Assembly (NCBI GenBank): GCA_958348565.1
Contig: CATVZP010000052.1
Coordinates: forward strand, 1-13,276
DNA: 13,276 nucleotides
Direction of reading: 5' to 3'
DNA from: an uncultured Collinsella sp.
GTDB taxonomy: Bacteria; Actinomycetota; Coriobacteriia; Coriobacteriales; Coriobacteriaceae
Every line of letters starts with the position of its first letter. The stretch's first letter is position 1. The notes beneath the pieces were generated by a model. The model had not been told where the DNA came from. It saw only the letters and a program-made list of their open reading frames with translations, and ran no database searches. This document shows, piece after piece, positions 5,647-12,971 of the stretch. A program made the translations under genes and the position numbers.

Positions 5647-7077
5647 TCAGCTCTTCGCTTTCGATGCGCTTCGCCTCGCGTTCGCCCTCTTCCTACTGTT
5701 CCTGGCGTTCTTCGCTCTCGTGCATTCCTCTGAACAGCATCGCGATTTGCCGTTTGCGGTGTCGGCGAACGGCCGGCCACAGTGCTCGCATATTTTGACG
5801 ACATCAACCGAATAGCTCTTTGCAAGCGCAACCCAAAGGCGTGTAGCAGCATCGGGCACGCAAAGGTCGAAAGAGGAGCCGCGACCATAATCGATGACGC
5901 CATTAGCCATCTGCGTCGGACTCTGCCGCTTGGGCTCGAGGATTCTCCTCCACCTATAACCCGCGCAGCGCGAGAACCACTCCGTCATGTCCTGCACCAG
6001 ATGCGAGGCCAGGGATTCCTCGGTCTTGAGAACGCGCTCGGAAGACTCGTCGAGCCCCCTGAGAGCATCACCAGGCACCCTTGCAACAAAAGACGGACCT
6101 GGAAAGTCAGTTTCCCCAACCGTCTCCATAAAGGACAATGTATCGTTCTTGCACCACCTGACATACGAACGCTCGACCATGGCAGTTCCGGGCTCAATCC
6201 TTTCATTGATCACCGTCCACTCGCCACCGCGCTTAAGTCCGCCCACGAAACCATCCCTAAACTCATGGTCGCTAGGGATTTGCAGGTTGGTGAGAACCAC
6301 GTACGCGGTTTTATTTGCCTCAATGTTGCCAAAGCAATACACGCGCCAATAGGGATCCAAAACCCCCAGCGAAGACGGCGAACCCATCTCGACCGACGAA
6401 GCCAGGGAGGAAATCTTCATTGCCCCGACGACCGAAAGCCAGGCATCAAGCGGTTCGTCGATTTCATAGGGACCGACTCTCCCCACAAAGCCAAACAAAG
6501 GACCGGTTACGCGCGCCGCGGCAGCGAATCTCTCCCAAGGGTCGATGTTGGAAGCCTTGTCACCGGGATGCGGCGCGTCGTCGACGCGGCAAACCGGTGC
6601 CGGCACTTCTGACAGGGCGAGCAGCATTGCACCAACGCTTCCGTAATCTTCCAATTTACAAAACGGCAGAACGTCTTCCGGAAGACCGTCAAGAACCACG
6701 GAGCGAATCAGGCCGAAAGCAAGGTCCTTGTCCGCCCCCGGCGCGTCTGTTTCCACACTCGACGGCCTGTTCGGCATACCGATTGACTCTTCGCGATAGG
6801 TGAAGCTCATGTGATCGCCAGCACTCTCGCCCGCAACGTCCGGAACGAGACGACCGTTCTCGTGAAATTCAAGCCCGTCCTTCGTCTTATAACCGACCTG
6901 AACCTGACCGGTCGCGGGATCAAGCGGCATAATCGGCCAATCTCGCCATTCATCTTCAGGCGGCAAAGACGACTCTCCCTCCTCCACAACGTCGATAGTC
7001 CTTGAGTCCGATTCGTCACTCTTGACGTCGGTCAGCAGCGATTCAATCTTCTTTTTAAAAATATTGATAAGCATCAT
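5647..7077 (-). CDS. Unrecognised 476-aa protein with C-terminal cysteine cluster (possible cargo)
   Basis: I do not recognise this family. The frame is complete and long. It has an acidic, low-complexity N-terminal region (about 15-60), then a mixed alpha/beta-looking body without membrane segments or signal peptide. The C-terminus has a probable zinc-binding knuckle, C430-x2-C433-x13-C447-C448-x3-C452 (CEHCGRPF ... RCCSEEC), followed by a strongly basic tail rich in R, K, A and S. This ending resembles the small zinc ribbons at the C-termini of several uncharacterised bacterial proteins and could bind nucleic acid. It converges with the integrase (1-bp gap) and diverges from the mobilization operon, so it is its own transcription unit. 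That is typical of cargo or regulatory genes in such elements. The start is uncertain: two ATGs in a row (7075-7077 and 7072-7074), with only a weak GGGGG 10 nt upstream. Confidence 0.85.
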   Translation of the reverse strand: MMLINIFKKKIESLLTDVKSDESDSRTIDVVEEGESSLPPEDEWRDWPIMPLDPATGQVQVGYKTKDGLEFHENGRLVPDVAGESAGDHMSFTYREESIGMPNRPSSVETDAPGADKDLAFGLIRSVVLDGLPEDVLPFCKLEDYGSVGAMLLALSEVPAPVCRVDDAPHPGDKASNIDPWERFAAAARVTGPLFGFVGRVGPYEIDEPLDAWLSVVGAMKISSLASSVEMGSPSSLGVLDPYWRVYCFGNIEANKTAYVVLTNLQIPSDHEFRDGFVGGLKRGGEWTVINERIEPGTAMVERSYVRWCKNDTLSFMETVGETDFPGPSFVARVPGDALRGLDESSERVLKTEESLASHLVQDMTEWFSRCAGYRWRRILEPKRQSPTQMANGVIDYGRGSSFDLCVPDAATRLWVALAKSYSVDVVKICEHCGRPFADTANGKSRCCSEECTRAKNARNSRKRANARRSASKAKS

Positions 7078-7080
7078 CGC

Positions 7081-7193
7081 AGGTAAACCCCCGTAATAGG
7101 TGATGTAATACCCCGGTTTATGCCCACTGGCGGCATTGTGTAGTCACGGAGCAGTTCCCGTCCCGTACCACACATACCGAAGGAGGCATTCAC
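7081..7193. promoter_or_regulatory. Divergent control region with repeated GTAATA motifs
   Basis: This 113-bp stretch separates the 476-aa gene (-) from the HTH-led operon (+). GTAATA occurs twice 12 bp apart (7093-7098 and 7105-7110). Both copies lie inside an inverted pair TAAACC/GGTTTA (7084-7089 with 7115-7120) and C-rich flanks. This looks like an operator that could serve both genes. TATTAC read on the minus strand could be a -10, but I see no good -35 for either direction. The plus gene has a strong AAGGAGG ribosome site 7 nt before its ATG. Confidence 0.4.
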
Positions 7194-7400
7194 ATGGACG
7201 ACAACGAAACGCCCGACATCCAGAACGGCCCGATTCTCACCCGTGACGAGGTCGCCGACAAGCTGCATCTCACCCCCGACACCGCCGGCCAGCTCATCGC
7301 TCGCACCGGCATGGGCATCTACCTTTGCCGTCGCACATATATTTATGAGCGCGATCTCAACGCCTTTCTCAGCGCCCTGCGCGGCAAGGGCGGTGAGTAG
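7194..7400 (+). CDS. Small MerR/excisionase-type helix-turn-helix protein
   Basis: A 68-aa protein. Residues 13-60 fit the winged HTH of the Xis/AlpA/DNA-binding excisionase type: LTRDEVADKLHLTPDTA as the HTH, then a short wing and the usual ending, ERDLNAFLSAL. Family members either direct integrase towards excision or regulate transcription. It is the first gene of the plus-strand operon and has the best ribosome site in the window (AAGGAGG, 7 nt spacing). It could control the repeats in the divergent region upstream, the att-proximal repeats or both. Its distance from the integrase (over 1.5 kb, with another gene between) makes a plain Xis role less certain. Confidence 0.75.
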   Translation: MDDNETPDIQNGPILTRDEVADKLHLTPDTAGQLIARTGMGIYLCRRTYIYERDLNAFLSALRGKGGE

Positions 7401-7401
7401 C

Positions 7402-8034
7402 GTGATTGACTACGAGGGTCTGCCCGCGACCAAAAACTATTACGACACCCTCGGCACCGTCATTACACCCAAGGCCTGGCAGGCGCTGCGCGGCCCCCGT
7501 CGCAACGCCCATCGCATCCCCCCGAACACCCCCGAGCTCATTGCCGAGCGCGCCGCCGTCATCTTTGCCGCCAAGACCGCAACCGCAAAAGAAGAAGAGT
7601 CTGCGCGCCTCTCCGCCGGCGCGTGGATTTGGATTGCCCGCGACGATGATAACGCTGCGGCTGCGGAAGCCGTTGCCATCGCGATGTCCTCATGCGAGCG
7701 CACCTCTTTCACAAGCGCGCCGGAGCTCGCCAAAGCCTGGAACGGCGGCGAGCTCTTTGGCCCGAACTCAAAATCGCACGCCGTCGACCCCTATCGCGAC
7801 CCTCCCGTACTCGTCATCGCAGACGTCGGGGCCAGCCGTATGCGCGAGGAGACTGACGCGCTCCTCGAGCTGCTCGGCGACCGTCGACGCCACAAACGCG
7901 TAACCTTGTTCGCATCAACGTTCACCGGAAAAAGCGTCGGCCGAGCGCTTGGGGCAGCCGGAGGAAACCCCGAACGCATACACGAGCTCATCGAGCTGAT
8001 TAGCGCCGGGGTGCGCGAAGGGAGGCAGTCGTGA
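7402..8034 (+). CDS. DnaC/IstB-like protein lacking a recognisable P-loop
   Basis: A 210-aa protein. Three segments resemble DnaC/IstB helicase-loader-type ATPases in order: a hydrophobic strand and putative P-loop position (GAWIWIARDDDNAA, 73-86), a SAPELAKAW segment (105-113), and a Walker B-like strand VLVIADVGA (136-144). A sensor-1-like strand (TLFASTF, 168-174) and an ERIHELIELI helix follow near the end. At the P-loop position the G-x4-GK(S/T) motif is missing, replaced by an acidic loop, so ATP binding is doubtful. The similarity is my reading of short motifs, not a database match. Start: GTG at 7402 with AAGGG 11 nt upstream is preferred. GTG at 7393 overlaps the previous gene by 8 bp but sits only 2 nt from AAGGG. 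It is probably co-transcribed with the HTH gene. Confidence 0.7.
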   Translation: MIDYEGLPATKNYYDTLGTVITPKAWQALRGPRRNAHRIPPNTPELIAERAAVIFAAKTATAKEEESARLSAGAWIWIARDDDNAAAAEAVAIAMSSCERTSFTSAPELAKAWNGGELFGPNSKSHAVDPYRDPPVLVIADVGASRMREETDALLELLGDRRRHKRVTLFASTFTGKSVGRALGAAGGNPERIHELIELISAGVREGRQS

Positions 8035-8118
8035 CCAGCACGAGGGCGCGAGCTCCGCCCTACAGCGGTATTCGCCATTAGCAGCTTTTCTATACGTCTC
8101 AACATTTAGGAGGTACTT

Positions 8119-8583
8119 ATGCGGCATCAGACTGTCGTAGTCCAGACGGACAGCGGTCCGGCCCTTGTCTTCGGCACCGCCAAGAAGCGCTATGTCTACC
8201 ATGGCAGCCAGGACACCCCCGTCCTCAACCCCGAGCACACCGAAGACGCCCAGAGCGTCTGGATCCCGCAGTTCAAGCAGGCGATTCCGAACGTTCCCCG
8301 CACCTTCATGGCGTTTAGCCCCACTGACGAGGCCGTCGACGCGATGGATTGTCTCGCTGCCATCGACGAGTGCTATGGCATCCCCGACTACGAGCTTGTC
8401 AAGATCGCAGCTCGCGCCTATGTCGTCAACGGCACCGGCGCGGCGCACGACGCGTTTGTCAAACGCTTCGCGGCTCGACTCGAGGACATCACCCAGGAAC
8501 TCGGTGTCTTCGGCGCGGTCCCCATTGGACTCGCCGATCGCGCCCCCTTGCCCCTCTTCACCGTCGAGGACATCGACGACTAG
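8119..8583 (+). CDS. Unrecognised 154-aa operon protein
   Basis: I do not recognise a family. It is a soluble, acidic protein with no membrane segment, cysteine cluster or known nucleotide-binding motif. It starts with a beta-rich region (QTVVVQTDSGPALVFGTAKK) and continues with a helix-rich second half (about 72-130). It ends in an acidic tail (EDIDD). An excellent ribosome site, AGGAGGT, lies 4 nt before the ATG, and the frame keeps strong third-position GC bias. It lies between the DnaC-like gene (84-bp gap) and a second unknown gene, so it is likely part of the same operon and of the element's core maintenance or transfer functions. Confidence 0.8.
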   Translation: MRHQTVVVQTDSGPALVFGTAKKRYVYHGSQDTPVLNPEHTEDAQSVWIPQFKQAIPNVPRTFMAFSPTDEAVDAMDCLAAIDECYGIPDYELVKIAARAYVVNGTGAAHDAFVKRFAARLEDITQELGVFGAVPIGLADRAPLPLFTVEDIDD

Positions 8584-8593
8584 CCCATCGTAC

Positions 8594-8617
8594 GCCGCCG
8601 CCCGAGCGGGCGGCGGC
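8594..8617 (+). terminator. Strong GC hairpin between two operon genes
   Basis: A perfect 10-bp stem GCCGCCGCCC (8594-8603) with GGGCGGCGGC (8608-8617) and a GAGC loop lies 11 nt after the stop codon. It is followed by CCTCTCAC, not a T-run. More likely an mRNA-stabilising or partial termination hairpin than a full intrinsic terminator. Confidence 0.5.
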
Positions 8618-8640
8618 CCTCTCACATCGAAAGGAAAACC

Positions 8641-9099
8641 ATGCCCAAGAAAAGTGCCGATAAGAACCACAAGCCCCTCACCCTTAACGGCCACTCCTTC
8701 CGCATCCCCTCGGACGCCGAATGCCTGCTCGACGGCTGGAGCACCTACGGCGTCCAGCCCATCGTTATCGAGCCCGCAGAGAAGATCGAGGGCATCCCCG
8801 GCGCCTTCGTCATCGCGTCCCACTCCTCCGTCCCCAACATCCCTTACGTCGCGCCCGCCATCGTCGCGGAAATCGCCAGGCGCTGGCCCGGCATCGACCC
8901 CCGCGAGCTCGCCAGGGTCATCGTCGGGGTCGCCCGCAGCGGCGATCGCTCTTACACCCCGGACAGCGTCCTCCGCGGTATCGATAGCATCCTGGACCTC
9001 GATGCGACGGGAGTCGTGAACAAGCTTGTCGCCTATCCTCCCCTCCCGGCAGACCAGGCGCCCGAGGGCTATCCCAACGTCCTTCTCGAAGACGAGTAG
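8641..9099 (+). CDS. Unrecognised 152-aa operon protein
   Basis: I do not recognise a family. The product has a basic, hydrophilic start (MPKKSADKNHK), a middle part with hydrophobic strands (PIVIEPAE, GAFVIASHSS) and a helical section (about 75-125) with DPRELARVIVGVARSG. It ends in an acidic tail (LLEDE). It has no membrane segments or metal sites. The leader CACATCGAAAGGAAAACC before the ATG resembles that of the next gene. It sits directly upstream of the mobilization genes and is separated from both neighbours by strong hairpins. It is probably a conserved accessory protein of the element; similar length and position suggest it works with the preceding 154-aa protein, although the two sequences do not look alike. 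Confidence 0.8.
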   Translation: MPKKSADKNHKPLTLNGHSFRIPSDAECLLDGWSTYGVQPIVIEPAEKIEGIPGAFVIASHSSVPNIPYVAPAIVAEIARRWPGIDPRELARVIVGVARSGDRSYTPDSVLRGIDSILDLDATGVVNKLVAYPPLPADQAPEGYPNVLLEDE

Positions 9100-9105
9100 G
9101 GCTCA

Positions 9106-9142
9106 AGCGGGGCGGATCGACAACGGTCGGTCCGCCCCTGCT
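9106..9142 (+). terminator. Long hairpin before the mobilization genes
   Basis: GGGGCGGA-T-CGAC (9109-9121) pairs with GTCG-G-TCCGCCCC (9126-9138) around an AACG loop, a 13-bp stem with one G-T pair. The stem can be extended by AGC/TGCT with a bulged A. It is followed by TTTC only, so termination would be weak. Its position just before the relaxosome genes also makes it a candidate part of oriT. Confidence 0.5.
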
Positions 9143-9181
9143 TTCGGGCCGATGATCACCGCACATCGAAGAGAGGACCGA

Positions 9182-9646
9182 ATGACAGCAGCAACAAAGA
9201 ACGTCAGCGTGAAGCTCGACTCAAAGCTCTACACCGCCCTCAAGACGCGGGCAGAGCTCAACGACTCCAACGTCAGCGACGAGATCCGCTCGCTCCTGCG
9301 CTCGGCGCTCGCCGCGGAGGGGCTCGACCTCTACGGCAACGAGGTCGCGGGCTTCATACGCGGCGTCGTCGACGCGCGATTGGACGTCGCCGCACTCGAC
9401 ATCGAGCGCAAGCTCGACGCCACCGAGGACCGCATCGCCGCGGTCCTCTCGCGCCCCATGACCGCCGCCATCATGGCCGGCCTCATGTCGGCCGACGTCC
9501 TCAAGGCCTCCTACGCCTCGCTCGACGACGTCCCCGTCGCGGACATCTGGAAGAACTACCTCGCGCAAGCCGGCGAGCTCAGCCGCGCCGGCCTCGGCCA
9601 AATCGACGAGGTGAAGCTCCACGCGCGCGAGCGCGCCGATGGCTAG
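9182..9646 (+). CDS. Ribbon-helix-helix relaxosome accessory protein (MobC-like)
   Basis: A 154-aa protein. Residues about 6-40 form a ribbon-helix-helix DNA-binding domain: a short beta strand (NVSVKLDSKLY) followed by two helices (TALKTRAELN and VSDEIRSLLRSALAA). The rest is helical and polar, as expected for oligomer formation and contact with the relaxase. In mobilization systems such proteins bind next to nic at oriT, help the relaxase open the DNA and often repress their own operon. The position supports this: its stop overlaps the start of the relaxase gene by 8 bp. The start at 9182 is chosen because GAGAGG lies 5 nt before it and the RHH fold begins right after. An upstream extension of the frame would run through the hairpin. 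Confidence 0.82.
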   Translation: MTAATKNVSVKLDSKLYTALKTRAELNDSNVSDEIRSLLRSALAAEGLDLYGNEVAGFIRGVVDARLDVAALDIERKLDATEDRIAAVLSRPMTAAIMAGLMSADVLKASYASLDDVPVADIWKNYLAQAGELSRAGLGQIDEVKLHARERADG

Positions 9647-10994
9647 CCCGCCCGTCATCGTCAACCACTCCGTCGTCCGCGCGGGGGCGTCCGCGAGGGC
9701 GTCCGCCGCGGGACTGGCGGCATACGCCGGCACCCGCCGCGGCGTCGTCATCGAGGTCAGCGAGGCCGACGGCAGGAGGCTCGGCGTCGACGGCCTGGCC
9801 GCCTACGCCGCGATCAGGACCGGCTCGACCGGCGGCCTCTGGGGCGCGGACGGCCCGGTCGCCGTCGCCGAGGCGAGGCGCGCCATCGCCCAAAACGGCG
9901 GCGCGGTGCTCACCACCGTCGTCACGGTCCCGAACGACATCGCCCCAGATGCCGGCCTCGACCGCCTGGACGCCTGGCAGGCCCTGGTGCGCTCTGAGTG
10001 GCCGAGGCTCTTCTCCGAGATGACCGGCGTGCCCGAGAGCCGCGTGGAGTTCTATGCGGCGATGCACATCAACGGCACGAGCCACCACGTCCACATCCTC
10101 ACGGTCGACCGCTCGGGCGACTGGGACTCCCTGCTGCCAAAGGGGAAGATGGAGGCGGCCAGGCTCGAGATCTCCTCGAAGGCCATGGCACCGCTGCTGC
10201 GGGAAGCGTACATCGAGCGCGACCTCGCGAGGAAGGCGGCCCTGGAAGCAGTTGCACGAATCGACCGCGGAAAGCTCGACATCGGCCTGCCGCCGAACGG
10301 AAGGATCGAGGCCGCCCACCTCAGGCGTTTCCATCCGGAGGCCTCCGCCGCGTTGAGGGAGGCCCTCGGCCAAGCGGCGTCCGACTCCCCCGCACTCGCC
10401 GGCGCACTGGAGCGCCACAAGAAGGCGGTCGAGAGGTGCGCCGACCTCAAGTGCCTGACCGGTGAGGCGCGGGATGTCTACGTCCGCAAGGCAGCCGCCG
10501 ACCTCGACCTCCGGTGCGAGAACGCGGCGCTGCGGGTCATAGCCCCAGACAGGACGCCGGCTCGCGAGGAGGTGCCGACACGACGCGCCGCGCCCCAAAC
10601 CGGCCCCGCGACGGAGAGGCGGCGGGAAGCCGGACTCGCCACCGAGGCCCGCTCCTGCATCCCGAAGGCGCGCCTCGAAAGGATCGCACGAAAGGCCGCG
10701 CGCGGCCGGGCCCTCGAGCCGGCAGACCTCAGGGGGTGTCCCACGGCGGACTGGGCATTCAGGCGCGCCCCGTCGGCAGGCACCGCCCTAGGGCGCGCCG
10801 CCGCGATGGCGACCCTGGTCGCCAGGGAGACCACGCGGGACGCCAGAGGACGCGACATGGGAGACGAGGCCGGCGAGAGGGCGCTGAGACTCATCGCCGC
10901 GACCCTGAGGGTCCTCGCCTCCGGCGGCACCGGGCCGTCGAGCGTCCCCGCAGTGAAGATAGCGAACAGGATAGAGAGGACGATCACGAGATGA
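9639..10994 (+). CDS. MobP3/MobL-like HUH relaxase
   Basis: A 451-aa protein. The N-terminal 200 residues fit the MobP3/MobL relaxase fold. An AAYAGTRRGV segment (28-37) corresponds to the family's YIATR region and GGLWGADG (65-72) to its GLFG region. VPESRVEFYAAMHINGTSHHVHIL (written in parts: VPESRVEFYAA, then H143, H150-V-H152) corresponds to the metal-binding histidine motif. Family knowledge: these enzymes nick oriT with a tyrosine, stay bound to the 5' end and pilot the strand to the recipient; Y29 is a candidate for the nucleophile. The C-terminal half is basic, helical and rich in Arg and Ala. The start lies in the 8-bp overlap with the RHH gene, and the end overlaps the coupling protein gene by 4 bp (ATGA), so the three are translationally coupled. 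Confidence 0.87.
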   Translation: MASPPVIVNHSVVRAGASARASAAGLAAYAGTRRGVVIEVSEADGRRLGVDGLAAYAAIRTGSTGGLWGADGPVAVAEARRAIAQNGGAVLTTVVTVPNDIAPDAGLDRLDAWQALVRSEWPRLFSEMTGVPESRVEFYAAMHINGTSHHVHILTVDRSGDWDSLLPKGKMEAARLEISSKAMAPLLREAYIERDLARKAALEAVARIDRGKLDIGLPPNGRIEAAHLRRFHPEASAALREALGQAASDSPALAGALERHKKAVERCADLKCLTGEARDVYVRKAAADLDLRCENAALRVIAPDRTPAREEVPTRRAAPQTGPATERRREAGLATEARSCIPKARLERIARKAARGRALEPADLRGCPTADWAFRRAPSAGTALGRAAAMATLVARETTRDARGRDMGDEAGERALRLIAATLRVLASGGTGPSSVPAVKIANRIERTITR

Positions 10995-12949
10995 AACCGA
11001 AATCCTTCAACCGCGACATGAAAAGGGAGCTCGCCGGCACGCTCGCGGCCCACGGCGTCGCCGCCGTCATAGCCTGCGCCGCGGCCGCCGGCGCCTGGGA
11101 CTACGCCAGGTGGTGGACTCTATCCCTCATCTCGGGCCTCTCCGTCCTGCTGCGGCTGCCCACGGCCGACCCGGGCCCCGAGCCCACCTACGTCTTCCGC
11201 GGCCCCCTCGAGGCGGCCGCCGACGCGGCGGCGTCGGGCCAGGCGGGCGAGCTGCTCGCGGCGCTCGCCCTCGTCGCGGCCTCCGTCCTCGCGCTCGGAT
11301 TCGTTTCTTGGGGCCGTTCATGGGCGAGGCTCCACGACGGGACGTTCGCCGGCGACCGCGCGCCCACGCGCACGCACGGGGACGCCTGGCTCGAGTCGAG
11401 GCCCTCCAGGGTCGCGAGGCGCTGCCCTCCTTGGGACGGGAAGGCCGCCGCGGAGGGGCTCGTGGCGGCCGGCTGCATCGGCGGCGGGATCGCGATGGTC
11501 CCCGCCGTCCACTGCCTCATAAGGGCGGGCAGTGGAGCCGGCAAAAGCAGACGCGCGCTGGCGCCATCAATTGCGGCGGCGATCGACCGCAACGCCCACG
11601 GGATCCCGACGTCCGTCATCGTCCACGACCCGAAGTCCGAGATCCGCGCATGGACCGAGCCGCTCGCCAGGAGGACCGGGATGGAGGTCGTCGCCATCCG
11701 GCTCGACGAGCCCGTCAAGTCGGCGAGGTTCAACCCCCTCGACCGCGCCATCGCGGCACTCGGGACCGAGGGCACCGCCGGCGCCGTGGCCGAGCTCCGC
11801 GAGCTGTCGTCCGCCATCGTGCCCGACGCCTTCTCCTCAGGCCAGAGGTTCTTCACGGACGCCAGCCGCAACCTGCTGACCGGCCTCTGCCTGCTCGCGA
11901 TTACGGACGATCGGATCCCCGACGGCGCGCGGAACCTCTCGACCGTGCTCGCGCTCCTGGAGCCCCGTGACGGGAAGAGCGCCGTGAAGTCGCTGGAGGA
12001 GCTCGCCGCGGACCTGCCGGCGGGAAACCCGGCGCGCCAGTTCCTCCTCGTCGCCTCGTCGAACGGCGGCGGAGGGGAGGCCCTCGTCTCCACCGCGCGC
12101 AACTACCTCATGTCCTTCTGCGACGACGACGTCAGCCGCATGCTCTGGGGCGGCGAGGTCGACCTCGCATCGGTCGGGCGCAAGCCGACCATCCTCTACA
12201 TCGCCAGCGCGACGGACCGCGGCGACCGCGGCGCGCTCGTCTCGTGCATCTTCTCGCAGGCGCTGTCGGCGCTGCGCGAGACCGCGCGCCTGTCCGGCGG
12301 CAGGCTGCCGGCGGAAACCCTGCTCGCCATCGACGAGGGGTCCGGGATCCCCAAGATCCCCCGCCTCCTCGGCGACCTCGCCGAGGTCCGGAGCATCGGA
12401 CTGCACGTCGTCTTCGTGCTCCAGAACACCCATCTGCTCGAGGCGCGGTGCGGCTACTCCAGGGCCGAGTCGGACGCGCTGCTGGCGCTGCTCGGCACCC
12501 AGGTCGTCCTCTCGGTTGAGTCCGTCGGCGAGGCGGAGGAGATCAGCAAGCGCCTCGGCGACTACAGCGTCAAGACGACCGGGGAGAGCTCCACCAAGGG
12601 GACGCAGAGCTCCTCGTCCGGCAAGTCGTTCTCCGTGGCGCGCCGCCCGCTGATCACCCCGTCGGAGCTCATGGCCTGGAGCGCGCGCGAGAACGGTGCG
12701 CTCGTGATCGACGCGGGGGGACCGATGGCGCTCGCCAGCCGCGACATCACCGAGACGTTCCTGGGGCCGCTGCTAGGCCTGACACCGCCGGGGGCCGAGG
12801 GCGCGCTGCTCGCGCGGGCGCTCGAGGGGGAGGTCCGCAACACCTCCCCGGCACCGGTATGGCGCATCCCGGAGAAGCCGAAAAAGCCCAAGGGGTCGCC
12901 GTCCGGCGGCAGGAAGCGCAAGGTGTCCGCCGCGCCCGACGGGTTCTGA
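10991..12949 (+). CDS. VirD4/TraG-type coupling protein (T4CP)
   Basis: A 652-aa inner-membrane ATPase. The N-terminus has two or three membrane segments (about 16-36, 42-56 and 86-106) with a basic start. The cytoplasmic ATPase domain has a Walker A GSGAGKS (180-186), a DPKSE motif (213-217) typical of TraG/VirD4 proteins, and a Walker B LLAIDE (444-449). A HVVFVLQNTH segment (472-481) corresponds to the conserved Q-containing motif. The C-terminus is low-complexity, basic and Pro/Lys-rich (about 620-652). Such proteins link the relaxosome to the type IV secretion channel. The ATG at 10991 is chosen because it forms the ATGA overlap with the relaxase stop and puts the membrane segment at the right distance; upstream frame is just shadow of the relaxase gene. 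It is the last visible gene of the operon. No channel subunits follow inside the window. Confidence 0.92.
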   Translation: MKPKSFNRDMKRELAGTLAAHGVAAVIACAAAAGAWDYARWWTLSLISGLSVLLRLPTADPGPEPTYVFRGPLEAAADAAASGQAGELLAALALVAASVLALGFVSWGRSWARLHDGTFAGDRAPTRTHGDAWLESRPSRVARRCPPWDGKAAAEGLVAAGCIGGGIAMVPAVHCLIRAGSGAGKSRRALAPSIAAAIDRNAHGIPTSVIVHDPKSEIRAWTEPLARRTGMEVVAIRLDEPVKSARFNPLDRAIAALGTEGTAGAVAELRELSSAIVPDAFSSGQRFFTDASRNLLTGLCLLAITDDRIPDGARNLSTVLALLEPRDGKSAVKSLEELAADLPAGNPARQFLLVASSNGGGGEALVSTARNYLMSFCDDDVSRMLWGGEVDLASVGRKPTILYIASATDRGDRGALVSCIFSQALSALRETARLSGGRLPAETLLAIDEGSGIPKIPRLLGDLAEVRSIGLHVVFVLQNTHLLEARCGYSRAESDALLALLGTQVVLSVESVGEAEEISKRLGDYSVKTTGESSTKGTQSSSSGKSFSVARRPLITPSELMAWSARENGALVIDAGGPMALASRDITETFLGPLLGLTPPGAEGALLARALEGEVRNTSPAPVWRIPEKPKKPKGSPSGGRKRKVSAAPDGF

Positions 12950-12971
12950 CGCGTCATACGGCCCTGCCTGC

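Noticed and set aside
7915..8823. A 302-codon minus-strand frame across the two unknown operon genes
   Set aside because: It spans the intergenic hairpin and the ribosome site of the plus-strand genes, and those genes have strong ribosome sites and proper GC3 bias. The minus frame is a shadow.
9579..10598. A 339-codon minus-strand frame opposite the relaxase
   Set aside because: The product is Arg/Gly/Val-rich without family features, while the plus frame has the relaxase histidine motif.
10514..10990. Upstream extension of the coupling protein frame
   Set aside because: It overlaps the relaxase gene in another frame, is Arg/Gly/Pro-rich and lacks a start signal. The ATGA overlap at 10991 is the natural start.
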